64,000 nt of DNA from Saccharopolyspora sp. SCSIO 74807 (GCF_037023755.1 NZ_CP146100.1:6107501-6171500), one strand, 5' to 3'. Positions 53,802 to 63,803 are shown, numbered from the stretch's first letter. Notes: generated by a model not told the origin, from the letters alone. Numbers and translations are program-made.

Positions 53802-56800
53802 TCGGCGCAAACCTGACGGGTCTGGGCTACGCCGCGGTAGCCCGAGCATTGCCGGTGCCGTCATTGCCCAAGTCCGTGCCCGCACTGCTGAGCACCGCGG
53901 GCGCGACACCGAAGATCTGGGACGTGGTGCAGTCACGGTTGGGTTCGGCGGCCACGGATCTCCTGTTCGGGGTTGGTAGCGCCGTCGCTCACACATTCGC
54001 GCAGGAACCGACGAGTTTGCTCATGGAAGCGGGCCTGCGGCTGTCCGCGCTGCGCGAAACGCAGTCGTCGCAACGGAGTTGGGAACGCTGGCAGGAGGAG
54101 TTCGCTCAGGATCCGCAGCGCTACCGGTGCGCTGCCGAACCGCTGCCACCTCGGCCGGTGGCGCTGCCCGCGGGCCCTGTCGAACGAACCGGCGACGTGT
54201 CGGCCGCGGCCGCACCTGCCGGTTTCGCGAGCGCGTTGGGGTTGAGCGGAAATCTGGCACGGGCAGAAGGCTTCCTGGTGGCCGCGACACCCCGCGCGGC
54301 GGGGATGGGCAGAGAAGCGTTCGCCACCCAGCTCGGCCACGCACTGGCTGAGCGCGACATCTTCGCCCTCGACCCGGGCGCGCTGCGCAGACTCGACCGG
54401 ATCGACACCGTGGTGGTCGACGCCGACGCACTGCTGACCGGTCATCGAATAGTGCACGACGTGATTGCGCTGGACGAGGACTCGGACGCGGTTGAGCTGT
54501 GGCAGCAAGCGAACGAGCTCGTCGTCCGCGGTCGGCGAGAGCTCGCCGAAAACGACGATCAGCGACGGGACTGGACGATCGAAGCGTGGGGCACGCGGTC
54601 CAGGTGGCCGGCCGGTCTGCGTGATCGCTTGAGCGAAGCGGCCGATACCGGCGCGCGGATTTGCATGCTCCGGCGCGGTGCGACGCAGGCCGCGGTGGTC
54701 GTGATCGTCGATGAGCTGGAGCCGCTGGTCGATCAGCTGCTCGCTGCCGCCCGAGCGGCCGGTTCGCTCGTGCTCGCCGGTGGCGGGCGCCGGTTGGGGG
54801 CACGGCTCGGCGTCGAGCAGGTTGTCGCCGGCGGATCGCGGCTGGCGGGGTCGGTGCGCGCGTTGCAGGCCCAAGGCGCCGGCGTGGCCCTCGTTTCGGC
54901 GCGCGGGTACGCGGGCCTGACCGCCGCCGACATCGGGCTCGGGGCAGTCACCCGCGACAAACCGGCGCCATGGGGCGCGCACATCTTCTGCCGCCCCGGC
55001 CTGGGCGGTTGCTGCGTGGTGCTTCGGCTGTTGCACGAGGCGCACCAGGCCAGTCTTCGTTGTTCCAGGATCTCCGCAGGCGCCTCGCTCGCGGGCGGCG
55101 TGCTGGTGATGCTCGGACCGGCCGGAACCAGCCAGCAGCGCGCAGGCATTCCGGTCACGGTTGCTGCTGCCATGGCATTGGGCATGGGCACGCTGTGGGG
55201 TTTTCAGGCCGGGCAGCGCCCGGTTCCACGTGCCGCTTCGCGCACCGCTTGGCACAGCATGTCGCCGGCCCAAGCACTCAAAATGCTCGGAAGTTCAGCA
55301 GCGGGCTTGGGCGCGGACGAGATCTCACGCCGCTTCGAAGACCAGCAGCAGGTCGGTGGCCGACCGGTCGGCCTGCTCGGCGCAACTCTGTCCGAACTGG
55401 ACAGCCCCCTGACTCCGGCACTGGCCGGTGGCGCGGGCATTTCCGCGAGCATCGGAGCCCTCACCGACGCCGCTGTGATCGGGGCGGTGCTGTGCATGAA
55501 CGCGCTGCTCGGCGGCGTGCAACGGGTCCGGGCGGACCGCGCGCTGAGCAGGCTGATGGAATCCAGCGCCGTATCGGTCACCGCGATCCGGGACGGCGGG
55601 CAACAACAGGTCGTCTCGGACGAGCTCGTGGTCGGCGACATCATCGAACTCGTCGCGGGCGACTCGGTACCGGCCGACTGCCGGGTGCTCGAGGCCGATG
55701 GTCTGCAAGTCGACGAATCCAGCCTCACCGGCGAGTCCCAGCTGGTCGACAAGGACGCGCGCGCGACACCCGCGGTCGCGCTGGCCGACCGCACCAGCAT
55801 GATCTACCAGGGCACAGCGGTCGCCGCCGGACGCGCGCTGGGGCTGGTCGTGGCGACCGGGCCGGACACCGAAGCCAAGCGGACGCTCAGCGCCGAGGAT
55901 GCGCAACCGCGTGCGGGAGGCGTGGCGGCGCGGCTGAACTCGCTGGCCAAGAGCACGACGCCGCTGTGCATCGGCGCCGGAGGTTTGTTGCTGGCGGTGG
56001 ATCTGGTGCGCAACCAGCCGGTCGGCACCGCCGTCGGACGCGCGGTCAGCCTCGCCGTCGCAGCCGTGCCGGAGGGCCTCCCCTTCGTGGCCACCATGGC
56101 CGAGCTGGCCGCCGCGCAACGACTGTCGCGCCGAGGCGCGCTCGTGCACGACTCCGCGACCATCGAAGCGCTGGGGCGGGCCCAAGTGCTCTGCTTCGAC
56201 AAGACCGGCACGCTCACCGAGGGACGCATCTCGTTGCGGCGCGTCTCCGACAGCACCAGCAGCGCACCGCTGGACGAACTCGACGACTCGCAGCGGCGCG
56301 TGGTGGGCGCCGCGTTGCGCGCGAGCCCCTCCACGGCCGACGCCGCAGACCTGGCGCACCCCACCGATCAGGCGGTCGTCGAGGGCGCGGAGAAGATCGG
56401 CGTCAAGGCCACCGAAGGACTAGCCGGCTGGCACCGGCGAGAGGAGCTCCCGTTCGAGCCCTCCCGCTCCTACCACGCCGTTCTCGGCAGCGCGGGCAGC
56501 CGCGGACAGTTCGTCACCGTCAAAGGCGCTCCCGAGATCGTCCTCGAGCGATGCACGCACCGGCGCACCGAGGACACCGCGACCGAGCTCGACGAGAACG
56601 ACCGGACCGCGCTCATCGAAGAAATGGACCGCTGGGCGCAACGGGGCTACCGCGTGCTGGCCGTGGCCGAGCGCGCCGCCTCCGACCGCAGCGACCTCGA
56701 CGACGAGCGGATCCGCGGCCTGCAGCTGGTCGGCGTGCTCGCGCTGGCCGACACCGTGCGCCCGACCGCAGCCGCCTCGGTCGCACAACTGCAGCACGCG

Positions 56801-57763
56801 GGAATCCACATCGCCATGGTGACCGGCGACCATCCCAGCACCGCCGATGCCATCGCCGACGAACTGGGCGTGCTCAACGGGAACCGAGTACTGACCGGCC
56901 CCGATCTCGACGAACTCGATGACGAGCAATTGTCCGGGATCGTCCGCAACGTGGCGGCTTTCGCGCGGGTCACGCCCGAGCAGAAAGCCCGGATCGTGCG
57001 CGCCTATCAGGACAACGGTCTGGTCACTGCTGTGACCGGCGACGGCGCCAACGACGCGCCGGCGATCCGGCTGGCCGACATCGGACTCGCGCTCGGCAAG
57101 CACGCCACCCCGGCAGCCCGAGAAGCCGCCGACGTGGTGATCACCGACGACCGCATCGAGACCATCCTCGACGCCGTCGTCGAAGGCCGATCGATGTGGA
57201 TCTCCGTCCGGGACGCACTGGCGATTCTGCTGGGCGGCAACCTGGGCGAGATCGGCTACAGCGTGATCACCGGGTTGATCAGCCCCAGCGGGGGCATCAA
57301 CGCGCGGCAGCTCCTGCTGGTCAACGTGCTCACCGACGTACTCCCCTCGATGGCCATCGCGGTGCGGCCACCACCGGAGATCACGGCCGAAATGCTGCTC
57401 GCCGAAGGACCGGAATCGTCACTGGGTACCGCGTTGACCCACGACATCTACCGGCGCGGGACGATCACCGCGGCCGCGGCGAGCGCGGCATGGTTCGCTG
57501 GCCGCGCGAGCGGCACCGCCCGGCACGCCGCCACAGTCGCGCTGGTGGCACTGATCGGCGCACAGCTCGGCCAAACCTTGGCGCTACGAGGTCGAACCCC
57601 CCTCGTAGCCGCCGCGGCACTCGCGTCCATGGCAGCCTTGGCCCTCGCCGTGCAGACCCCGGGCGTCAGCACCTTCTTCGGTTCCACTCCACTGTGGCCA
57701 CACGGCTGGGCCATCGCGCTAGCGTCCGCCACCGCGGCCACCCTCGCCAGTGTCGTGATTTAG
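53798..57763 (+). CDS. Large P-type ATPase (CtpI/CtpH-like)
   Basis: A ~1321-residue ATPase, longer than PacL types because of a ~500-residue N-terminal region (including RLDRIDTVVVDADALLTGH, a degenerate HAD-like repeat). The core has TGES, PEGLP in membrane segment 4, DKTGTLTEG, KGAPEIVLERC and TGDGANDAPAIRLADIG. This architecture fits mycobacterial CtpI/CtpH-type pumps, whose ion is not settled. It is coupled to the HMA-like gene by a 4-base overlap; an earlier in-frame start exists but overlaps that gene heavily. Confidence 0.82.
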   Translation: MIGANLTGLGYAAVARALPVPSLPKSVPALLSTAGATPKIWDVVQSRLGSAATDLLFGVGSAVAHTFAQEPTSLLMEAGLRLSALRETQSSQRSWERWQEEFAQDPQRYRCAAEPLPPRPVALPAGPVERTGDVSAAAAPAGFASALGLSGNLARAEGFLVAATPRAAGMGREAFATQLGHALAERDIFALDPGALRRLDRIDTVVVDADALLTGHRIVHDVIALDEDSDAVELWQQANELVVRGRRELAENDDQRRDWTIEAWGTRSRWPAGLRDRLSEAADTGARICMLRRGATQAAVVVIVDELEPLVDQLLAAARAAGSLVLAGGGRRLGARLGVEQVVAGGSRLAGSVRALQAQGAGVALVSARGYAGLTAADIGLGAVTRDKPAPWGAHIFCRPGLGGCCVVLRLLHEAHQASLRCSRISAGASLAGGVLVMLGPAGTSQQRAGIPVTVAAAMALGMGTLWGFQAGQRPVPRAASRTAWHSMSPAQALKMLGSSAAGLGADEISRRFEDQQQVGGRPVGLLGATLSELDSPLTPALAGGAGISASIGALTDAAVIGAVLCMNALLGGVQRVRADRALSRLMESSAVSVTAIRDGGQQQVVSDELVVGDIIELVAGDSVPADCRVLEADGLQVDESSLTGESQLVDKDARATPAVALADRTSMIYQGTAVAAGRALGLVVATGPDTEAKRTLSAEDAQPRAGGVAARLNSLAKSTTPLCIGAGGLLLAVDLVRNQPVGTAVGRAVSLAVAAVPEGLPFVATMAELAAAQRLSRRGALVHDSATIEALGRAQVLCFDKTGTLTEGRISLRRVSDSTSSAPLDELDDSQRRVVGAALRASPSTADAADLAHPTDQAVVEGAEKIGVKATEGLAGWHRREELPFEPSRSYHAVLGSAGSRGQFVTVKGAPEIVLERCTHRRTEDTATELDENDRTALIEEMDRWAQRGYRVLAVAERAASDRSDLDDERIRGLQLVGVLALADTVRPTAAASVAQLQHAGIHIAMVTGDHPSTADAIADELGVLNGNRVLTGPDLDELDDEQLSGIVRNVAAFARVTPEQKARIVRAYQDNGLVTAVTGDGANDAPAIRLADIGLALGKHATPAAREAADVVITDDRIETILDAVVEGRSMWISVRDALAILLGGNLGEIGYSVITGLISPSGGINARQLLLVNVLTDVLPSMAIAVRPPPEITAEMLLAEGPESSLGTALTHDIYRRGTITAAAASAAWFAGRASGTARHAATVALVALIGAQLGQTLALRGRTPLVAAAALASMAALALAVQTPGVSTFFGSTPLWPHGWAIALASATAATLASVVI

Positions 57764-57949
57764 CACCGCGCAACGAAGGGGATCGGCGCAGGCTACTGGC
57801 GTCGGCCACGCGATCACCGTGGTTTGACTCATCTGCTTCCCCGGCGCCCTCATCGAGACTTCCTTTTAGCTTCTCGACCAACAACGTGATGTTCAGCCCG
57901 ACAGCCAGCGCACCGACCGCAGCGATCAACACGATCGTCCACATCGGAC

Positions 57950-58370
57950 TCATTTTTCCTCGCATCCCACAGGTGTATTTGAAGTTTTCATGGCGGCTGG
58001 CCGCGCCCGATCTCCGAGGCCGACGACTTGCGGGGCCGCCACTTTGAGCTGCGGTGTGTCAACAAGACCGCCACTGCGCAGCGCTGCCGCACCGATCCGC
58101 ACCAGGTCGTACGTGCCGACCAGGACGCACAACACGACCGGCGACACAGCGACCAGCGCGGATCTTCACTGGTGCTGACCGGATGTCCAGGACCGGTATC
58201 GGCGGAAAGACGAACTGGCCAACAACACTGGCCGCCATCAACAAACCGGTGACCGATCCCCTCCCCCGCGCCACGAACCGCCGGTTCGCCACCGTCGAGG
58301 CGAAGGCCATCGCCATCGATCCGGTGCCGAGCCCCCGGTCACCGTGATGACCCGCCACGCCTGATGCATG
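57950..58370 (-). pseudogene. MFS transporter remnant
   Basis: One frame reads GTGSMAMAFASTVANRRFVARG and SVTGLLMAASVVGQFVFPPI, a typical MFS middle; a shifted frame continues with SPVVLCVLVGTYDLVRIGAA. Start, several helices and frame integrity are lost. A short hydrophobic frame starting at 57953 (WTIVLIAAVGALAVGLNITLL) overlaps its end and may be another scrap. Confidence 0.5.
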
Positions 58371-58519
58371 CGTGGCGTGATCGTCCGGCCTACCGCTTTC
58401 TGCCATGCCTCGACCATGTCGATTCCCGGCAGCACTGCACCAGTGGCTGGACGGACAGCATTCGCAAAGATCGAGCCATTCGCGCCCGCCGACCTCGCAC
58501 CAGTCCCACCGTTTCGTCG

Positions 58520-58705
58520 AGCGTCCACTCCGCGCCCAGGGGTGAGAGGCGGAAGGGCCTTGCCGGCCGACCGGACGGCCCGAATGCCGTCGATGATTTC
58601 CACGAGCAGCCGCGAGCGGTTCTCGAACGATCCGCCGTAGTGGTCGACGCGGTGGTCGGACAGCAAGGTGCGGATCAGGTAGCCGTGCGCTGCCTGCACC
58701 CCAGG
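58520..58705 (-). pseudogene. Old-yellow-enzyme-type oxidoreductase fragment
   Basis: The minus strand reads GVQAAHGYLIRTLLSDHRVD then HYGGSFENRSRLLVEIIDGIRAV, the substrate/FMN motif of NADH:flavin oxidoreductases. Only about 60 codons survive; the rest of the barrel is absent. Confidence 0.6.
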
Positions 58706-58752
58706 CGCGTCGGGCGCCACTTTCCGTTGACTGGGGCATCTGGCTGCGGCTA

Positions 58753-58774
58753 ATGTCATGCTGCCATATGACAT
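58753..58774. promoter_or_regulatory. Inverted repeat ATGTCAT-N8-ATGACAT
   Basis: Perfect 7-bp arms separated by 8 bases, 30 bp before the alpha/beta hydrolase gene and at the edge of the oxidoreductase remnant. Looks like a dimeric repressor site; regulator unknown. Confidence 0.5.
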
Positions 58775-58804
58775 ACCGTATCACAATGCGGCACACGAGA
58801 TCTG

Positions 58805-59605
58805 GTGGTGGCGTTGCACAGGACAACGGCGACGCGTGAGGTCCAGCGTTTGAACGACACGACGATCCGGTACACGATCAGCGGTCCGGCTCACGGGCCG
58901 ACCTTGGTCCTCATCCACGGCTGGGCGTGCAACCGGAACGACTTCGACGCGGTTACCGGCTTCCTTCCGGACGACTACCGCGTCCTCGCGATCGACCTCG
59001 CCGAGCACGGCGAGTCCCGGTCCACGCGAGACACCTGGACGATGGAAGAGTTCGCCCGCGACGTGGCAGCGGTGCTGGAGGCCGAGGCGGTGGACTCCTG
59101 CGCCGTGGTCGGGCATTCCCTCGGCGGAGCGGTCGCCGTCGAACTCGGCCGCCTGCTTCCCGATGTGGTCACGCACGTGGTCGCACTCGACGCCCTGCAC
59201 TACCTCTTTCTGTTCGCGGCGCTGGACGAGCAGCAGGCCGACGCGGTGTTGCACCCGTTCCGCGAAGACTTCGCCACAGCGATGCGGGGCATGGTCGAGG
59301 CGGGTTCACCGGCGGGCACCGATCCGGCCCTGAAGGAGGCGCACTTCGAGAGGATGGTGGCAGTGCGGCAACCCGCAGGCCTGCGATCGTTCGAGGGCCT
59401 GGTGCACTGGAACATGGATGCCGCGCTGCGCGAGGTGAAGCAGCCGATCACGTTGTTCGCGGTGCGCGAGATGGTCGCGCAGGAGGCGATCGACCGCTAC
59501 CGCGATCGCATGCGCATCGTGCTCGTCGACCTGGACAGCCACCATTTTCACGTCGAGTCGCCCGAAGGCGCGGCCGAGCTCCTGGCTGGAGTGGTGGCCG
59601 GATAG
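58805..59605 (+). CDS. Alpha/beta hydrolase
   Basis: A 266-residue hydrolase with oxyanion loop HGWACNRNDF, nucleophile elbow GHSLGGA (Ser ~99) and late DSHHFHVESP supplying the catalytic His. Substrate unknown; convergent with the IclR gene and next to the amidohydrolase cassette, so it may act in the same catabolic route. Confidence 0.82.
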   Translation: MVALHRTTATREVQRLNDTTIRYTISGPAHGPTLVLIHGWACNRNDFDAVTGFLPDDYRVLAIDLAEHGESRSTRDTWTMEEFARDVAAVLEAEAVDSCAVVGHSLGGAVAVELGRLLPDVVTHVVALDALHYLFLFAALDEQQADAVLHPFREDFATAMRGMVEAGSPAGTDPALKEAHFERMVAVRQPAGLRSFEGLVHWNMDAALREVKQPITLFAVREMVAQEAIDRYRDRMRIVLVDLDSHHFHVESPEGAAELLAGVVAG

Positions 59606-59613
59606 AGGCCGCG

Positions 59614-60408
59614 TCAGGCGGACGAGATCAACAGGCTGATCTCGTCCGCTGCGGCCATCACCAGCGGCGCCAAGACCTTCTCCCGTGCGCGGTCGTAGCG
59701 CATCTCCGGCACGGGCAACGTGAGTGCCGCGATGGGCCGCCCGGCCGAGTTCGTGATGGCCGCGCCGATGGAGGCCACGTGCGGGCGGTACCACGACGAC
59801 GATCCGTTGAGCGCATACCCGCGCTTCGCGGTCTCGGCTATCTCTTGCCGGAGTTCGTCGGAAACCGGCACGGGGGCCTGCGCGAACTCCTTGAGCTCGT
59901 GCCGGAGCAGCTCGTCGACCTCGGCCTCCTCGAGGAGCGCCATGATCGCCACGCCACCTGATGTGGCGCGCAGCGGCGCGCGTGCGCCGATCTCGAGGAA
60001 GACACGGACGACCTGCGAGGTGTCTTCCCGCGTGACGATGAGAAGGTCCTCGCCGTCGCGCACGCCGAGGAGAACGGTCTCGTCCGTCTCGGCCGCGAGG
60101 CGTTTGATGACGGGCCCCGCCACCTCGCGGAGGTCCTGTTCCCCGGCGCTGCGCAGGCCGAGGGTCAGCGCCTTCATCGTCACGCCCCACCGCGCGCGCT
60201 CGGGATCCACGACCTTCAGCCAGCCGGCCTGCTGGAGCGTCACCAGGCACCGCTGCACGGAGCTCTTCGGGATCTCCATCACGCGGGACAGTTCCGAGAC
60301 GCCGATCGGTTGCCGCAGGGCGACTTCTTCGAAGACGCGCAGCGTGCTCAGGACGCTGCCCATCGACCGGACGCTGCTGGCCGTTTTGTCCGCTTCCCCT
60401 GTGCGCAT
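59614..60408 (-). CDS. IclR-family transcriptional regulator
   Basis: A 264-residue IclR protein: winged HTH (GVSELSRVMEIPKSSVQRCLVTLQ in outline, ~36-60) and effector domain ending ITNSAGRPIAALTLPVPEMRY. It is divergent from the CapA operon; the perfect repeat TCGCA-C-TGCGA at 60502-60512 between them is a likely operator. IclR regulators often control catabolic operons. Confidence 0.87.
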   Translation of the reverse strand: MRTGEADKTASSVRSMGSVLSTLRVFEEVALRQPIGVSELSRVMEIPKSSVQRCLVTLQQAGWLKVVDPERARWGVTMKALTLGLRSAGEQDLREVAGPVIKRLAAETDETVLLGVRDGEDLLIVTREDTSQVVRVFLEIGARAPLRATSGGVAIMALLEEAEVDELLRHELKEFAQAPVPVSDELRQEIAETAKRGYALNGSSSWYRPHVASIGAAITNSAGRPIAALTLPVPEMRYDRAREKVLAPLVMAAADEISLLISSA

Positions 60409-60501
60409 GAGGGCTCAGCGTACCACTCTGCGCACTGCCATTCCTCATTCCGGCACGCTTTACTCCGTCAACGTTACCGGGCTATCGTGCGGCACGTCGT
60501 A

Positions 60502-60512
60502 TCGCACTGCGA
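60502..60512. promoter_or_regulatory. Probable IclR operator
   Basis: TCGCACTGCGA, an 11-bp inverted repeat, lies 13 bp before the CapA-like start. A related GCACTGC occurs near 60433 closer to iclR, so two sites may serve both promoters. Confidence 0.5.
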
Positions 60513-60524
60513 AACGGATGGTTC

Positions 60525-61670
60525 ATGGACCTCACTGTGGTGGGAGATGTCGTCCTCTCGGCGTGGCCGCGGCGCACAGTCGCGGAACCCGTCGGCCCGG
60601 CCGACTCGGCGTTCGGGCTTCTCCGGGGCGGTGACCTGACGATCGGCAACCTGGAGGTTCCGCTCACCGAGTCCGGTCAGCGCGCCGAGAAACTGGTCAC
60701 GATGCGCGCGCCGACGTCAGGCGCGGCGGAACTCGCGGCGTTCGGCTTCGACATGGTGTCCCTGGCCATGAACCACGCGATGGACTACGGCGCCGAGGGC
60801 ATGCGGGACACGGTGCGGGCGCTGGATGCTGCGGGAGTCCTGCACGCCGGATTCGGCGAATCGCTCTCCGAGGCGACCCGTCCCCGCGTGGTGTCCGTCG
60901 GCGAGAAGACCTTGGCATTCTTCAGCTTCTGCTCCGCGCTCCCGCTGGGCGCCAATGCGACGGCCGACCGGGCCGGTATCGGGGCGATCCGGGTGCGCCA
61001 AAGCTTCGAGTTCGACAGCACCTTCCTGGACGAGACCCCGGGAACGCCGCCCTTCGTGCATTCGAGCGCGCACGAGCCGGACGTGCGAGCGGCAACGGCC
61101 CTGATCGGCGAAGCCAAGCGGCGCAACGACTTCGTCGCGGTGGCGCTGCACTGGGGCGTTCCGTTCTGCTACCTGCCGACCGCGCAGGGGCCGCTGGCGC
61201 AGTATCAGCAGCCGTTGGGGCGGCGCCTGATCGACGCCGGCGCGGACCTCGTCATCGGACACCACCCGCACTGCCTGCACCCGGCAGAGTTCTACGAACG
61301 CGGGCTGATCCTGTACTCCACCGGCAACTTCGTCTTCGACTGGTGCGACGGGTGGAGCCCGGACTCGATGGCCGCGCAGGAAGACGCTCATCCGGCCCCT
61401 CCCTACCAACCGGCCTTGTTGACGGGCCCCTGGTACGAGAGCGCCGTGTTCCGCGTGCAGCTGGGCGGGGCCGACGGGCCCACGCTTCGCCTGGATCCCA
61501 TCGAGCTCGACACGGACAGCCAGCCGATCATGCCGCGGCCCGAGGTGGCGGCCTCGATCCTCGCCCGGTTCGCGGAAGCGTCCAGGGAGCTGGACCCGTC
61601 CATTGTGGTCGACGAGGACGGGCTCGTGCGGCGAACTTCGAAGAACCACAACGTCGTGGAGGAAGCATGA
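60525..61670 (+). CDS. CapA-family metallophosphatase-like protein
   Basis: A 381-residue CapA/PgsA-type protein: GDVVLSAWPRR at the start, GNLEVPLTESG, SLAMNHAMDYG, VALHWGVPFCY, GHHPHCLHPAEFY and YSTGNFVFDW. These Asp/Asn/His positions form the metallophosphoesterase-like site. No signal peptide or membrane anchor is visible, unlike CapA of capsule systems, so it is probably cytoplasmic and catabolic. First gene of a three-gene overlapping operon. Confidence 0.82.
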   Translation: MDLTVVGDVVLSAWPRRTVAEPVGPADSAFGLLRGGDLTIGNLEVPLTESGQRAEKLVTMRAPTSGAAELAAFGFDMVSLAMNHAMDYGAEGMRDTVRALDAAGVLHAGFGESLSEATRPRVVSVGEKTLAFFSFCSALPLGANATADRAGIGAIRVRQSFEFDSTFLDETPGTPPFVHSSAHEPDVRAATALIGEAKRRNDFVAVALHWGVPFCYLPTAQGPLAQYQQPLGRRLIDAGADLVIGHHPHCLHPAEFYERGLILYSTGNFVFDWCDGWSPDSMAAQEDAHPAPPYQPALLTGPWYESAVFRVQLGGADGPTLRLDPIELDTDSQPIMPRPEVAASILARFAEASRELDPSIVVDEDGLVRRTSKNHNVVEEA

Positions 61671-62566
61671 CCGAGCAGCAGCCGTGGCAGTGGGACGAGC
61701 CGACCTGGCGCGGGCACGTCGAGCGTGTGCGCGCCGGGCGTCCGCTGCGACCGCATTCCTGGCCCGGTGGCGCGAAAGTCGCTGTGGCGTTGTCGTTCGA
61801 CTCCGACCACGAAACACCCGCGCTGCGTGACGGCAATGTGCTGCCGGGCACACTGTCCCAGGGCGAGTACGGTGCTCGCGTCGGTGTGCCGCGCATCCTG
61901 ACGCTGCTCGAACGCTTCGAGGCGCGGTCGACGTTCTTCATGCCTGCGGTGTCCGCGCTCCTGCACGACGGCGAAGTGAAGTCCTATGTGGACGCCGGGC
62001 ACGAGGTCGCGCTGCACGGCTGGATCCACGAACGCAACACCCGGCTACCACCCGAGGCCGAACGCGACCTGACGTTCCGGGCCGCGGACACGCTGGAGCG
62101 CCTCGGCGGAACACGCCCGGTCGGCATCCGAACCCCGTCGTGGGATTTCTCCGCCCACTCTCTGCGGATCATCCGCGAGCTGGGCCTGACGTACGACTCG
62201 TCACTGATGGCAGATGACGACTGCTACGAGATCCTCGCCGACGGAGAACCAACCGGCATCGTCGAACTGCCGGTGGAGTGGATCCGCGACGACATGCCGT
62301 ACTTCACGATGGACCGCTTCACCTCGCTACGGCCGTACACGCCGCCGCGGGGCGTGCTGTCGCTCTGGCGCGACGAGTTCGATGCCGCCTACGCCGAGGG
62401 CGGGATCTTCCAGCTCACGATGCACCCCCACTGCATCGGGCACCGCTCCCGCATCGCGATCCTCACCGAACTCCTCGAGCACATCGCCTCGCACGAGGAC
62501 GTCTGGTTCGCCACGCACGCCCAGATCGCCAACCACGTACTCAGCGGAAAGGACCTGTCGCGATGA
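61667..62566 (+). CDS. Polysaccharide deacetylase / PuuE-allantoinase-like protein
   Basis: A 299-residue NodB-like hydrolase: ALSFDSDHETPAL (catalytic Asp pair), STFFMPAVSALLH, HGWIHERN (metal His), GIRTPSWDFS, and LTMHPHCIGH near the end. It is soluble, and the layout matches cytoplasmic PuuE-type amidohydrolases rather than secreted chitin deacetylases. ATG overlaps the CapA-like stop by 4 bases. Confidence 0.82.
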   Translation: MTEQQPWQWDEPTWRGHVERVRAGRPLRPHSWPGGAKVAVALSFDSDHETPALRDGNVLPGTLSQGEYGARVGVPRILTLLERFEARSTFFMPAVSALLHDGEVKSYVDAGHEVALHGWIHERNTRLPPEAERDLTFRAADTLERLGGTRPVGIRTPSWDFSAHSLRIIRELGLTYDSSLMADDDCYEILADGEPTGIVELPVEWIRDDMPYFTMDRFTSLRPYTPPRGVLSLWRDEFDAAYAEGGIFQLTMHPHCIGHRSRIAILTELLEHIASHEDVWFATHAQIANHVLSGKDLSR

Positions 62567-63711
62567 CCGGTACCAACGAACGCATCGAGGGCACGTTCGA
62601 GCAGAACCTGGACTCGGTCCTGGAGCTTTCGCACCGGATCAACGCCAACCCGGAACTCGCCTTCGAAGAGCACGAAACCTCGGCGTCGATCATCGCGGCG
62701 CTCGAAGACGGCGGGCGGTTCACCGTGGAGGAAGGCGTGGCCGACCTGCCGACGGCGTTCGTGGCGTCGGCCGGACACGGTGACCTGGTCTTCGCCCTCT
62801 GCGCGGAAATGGACGCGCTGCCCGGCATCGGCCACGGCTGCGGCCACAACGTCATCGCCGCGTCCGCCGTCGGCGCCGCCCTGGCCTTGGCCCCCTACGC
62901 CGACGAACTCGGGCTGACGGTGCGGGTCGTCGGCACTCCTGCCGAGGAAAAGGGGACCGGCAAGGAGATCATGGTGAACCGCGGCGTCTTCGACGACACC
63001 CACGCGGCCATGATGGTGCACCCGTCGCTCAAGGACGTCGTCACGCCGCAGCTGCGCGCTTCGCGCTCCTGGCAGGTGACGTACACGGGTCGCGGCGGGC
63101 ACGCGTCGCGACCCTGGAACGCGTTGAACGCCGGGGACGCGACGGTCGTCGCCCAGACCGCCATCGGGCTGCTGCGCCAGCAGTTGCGCGATGGCGTCCG
63201 GGTGCACCACGTCGTCAAGGAGGCCGGGGCGGCCGTCAACGTCATCCCCGACCGCGCGGTCACCGACTGCATGATCCGCTGCGACACCATTGCCGAAGTC
63301 GACGAAGTGTGGGAGCGGGTGCGCCGCTGTTTCGACGCCGGCGCCGTCGCCACCGGCACCAGCGTCGAGTACAGCGCATTACCGTCCATCTACCGCGAAT
63401 TCCGGCATGATCCCGACCTGGCGCCGCTGTTCGAGCAGAACGCCAAGGCCATCGGCCGGACCTTCCCCGACTACCCGGACACGATGTTCGGCTCGACCGA
63501 CATGGGCAACGTCTCGCTGCGCATCCCCGCGATCCACCCCATGCTCTCCTTCGATCTCCCGCCCGAAGACGGCAATCACACCGCCGCCTTCGCCATCGCC
63601 GCCGCACGCCCCGAAGGCGACCGGTTCGTGCACGACGCCGGCCTGGCGATGGCTCTCACCATCGCCCATGCCGCCCAAACCGACTCCGTCCGGACGCGGC
63701 TGCTCACCTAG
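62563..63711 (+). CDS. M20-family amidohydrolase
   Basis: A 382-residue M20/AbgB-like metallopeptidase: HRINANPELAFEEHETSA, CAEMDALPGIGHGCGHNVIA (metal site), TPAEEKGTGKEIM, SWQVTYTGRGGHASRPW, STDMGNVSLRIPAIHPM. It should hydrolyse an amide bond of a small molecule. ATG overlaps the previous stop by 4 bases. Confidence 0.88.
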   Translation: MTGTNERIEGTFEQNLDSVLELSHRINANPELAFEEHETSASIIAALEDGGRFTVEEGVADLPTAFVASAGHGDLVFALCAEMDALPGIGHGCGHNVIAASAVGAALALAPYADELGLTVRVVGTPAEEKGTGKEIMVNRGVFDDTHAAMMVHPSLKDVVTPQLRASRSWQVTYTGRGGHASRPWNALNAGDATVVAQTAIGLLRQQLRDGVRVHHVVKEAGAAVNVIPDRAVTDCMIRCDTIAEVDEVWERVRRCFDAGAVATGTSVEYSALPSIYREFRHDPDLAPLFEQNAKAIGRTFPDYPDTMFGSTDMGNVSLRIPAIHPMLSFDLPPEDGNHTAAFAIAAARPEGDRFVHDAGLAMALTIAHAAQTDSVRTRLLT

Positions 63712-63803
63712 TCCCCCAGTGCCTGAGCCACCGCTGAAGCGGGCCCGGCGCGTCGAGCCGGTTCACGCGTCTTGGCTCTCCCGCCTGGCTTCGGCAGCGG
63801 CAG

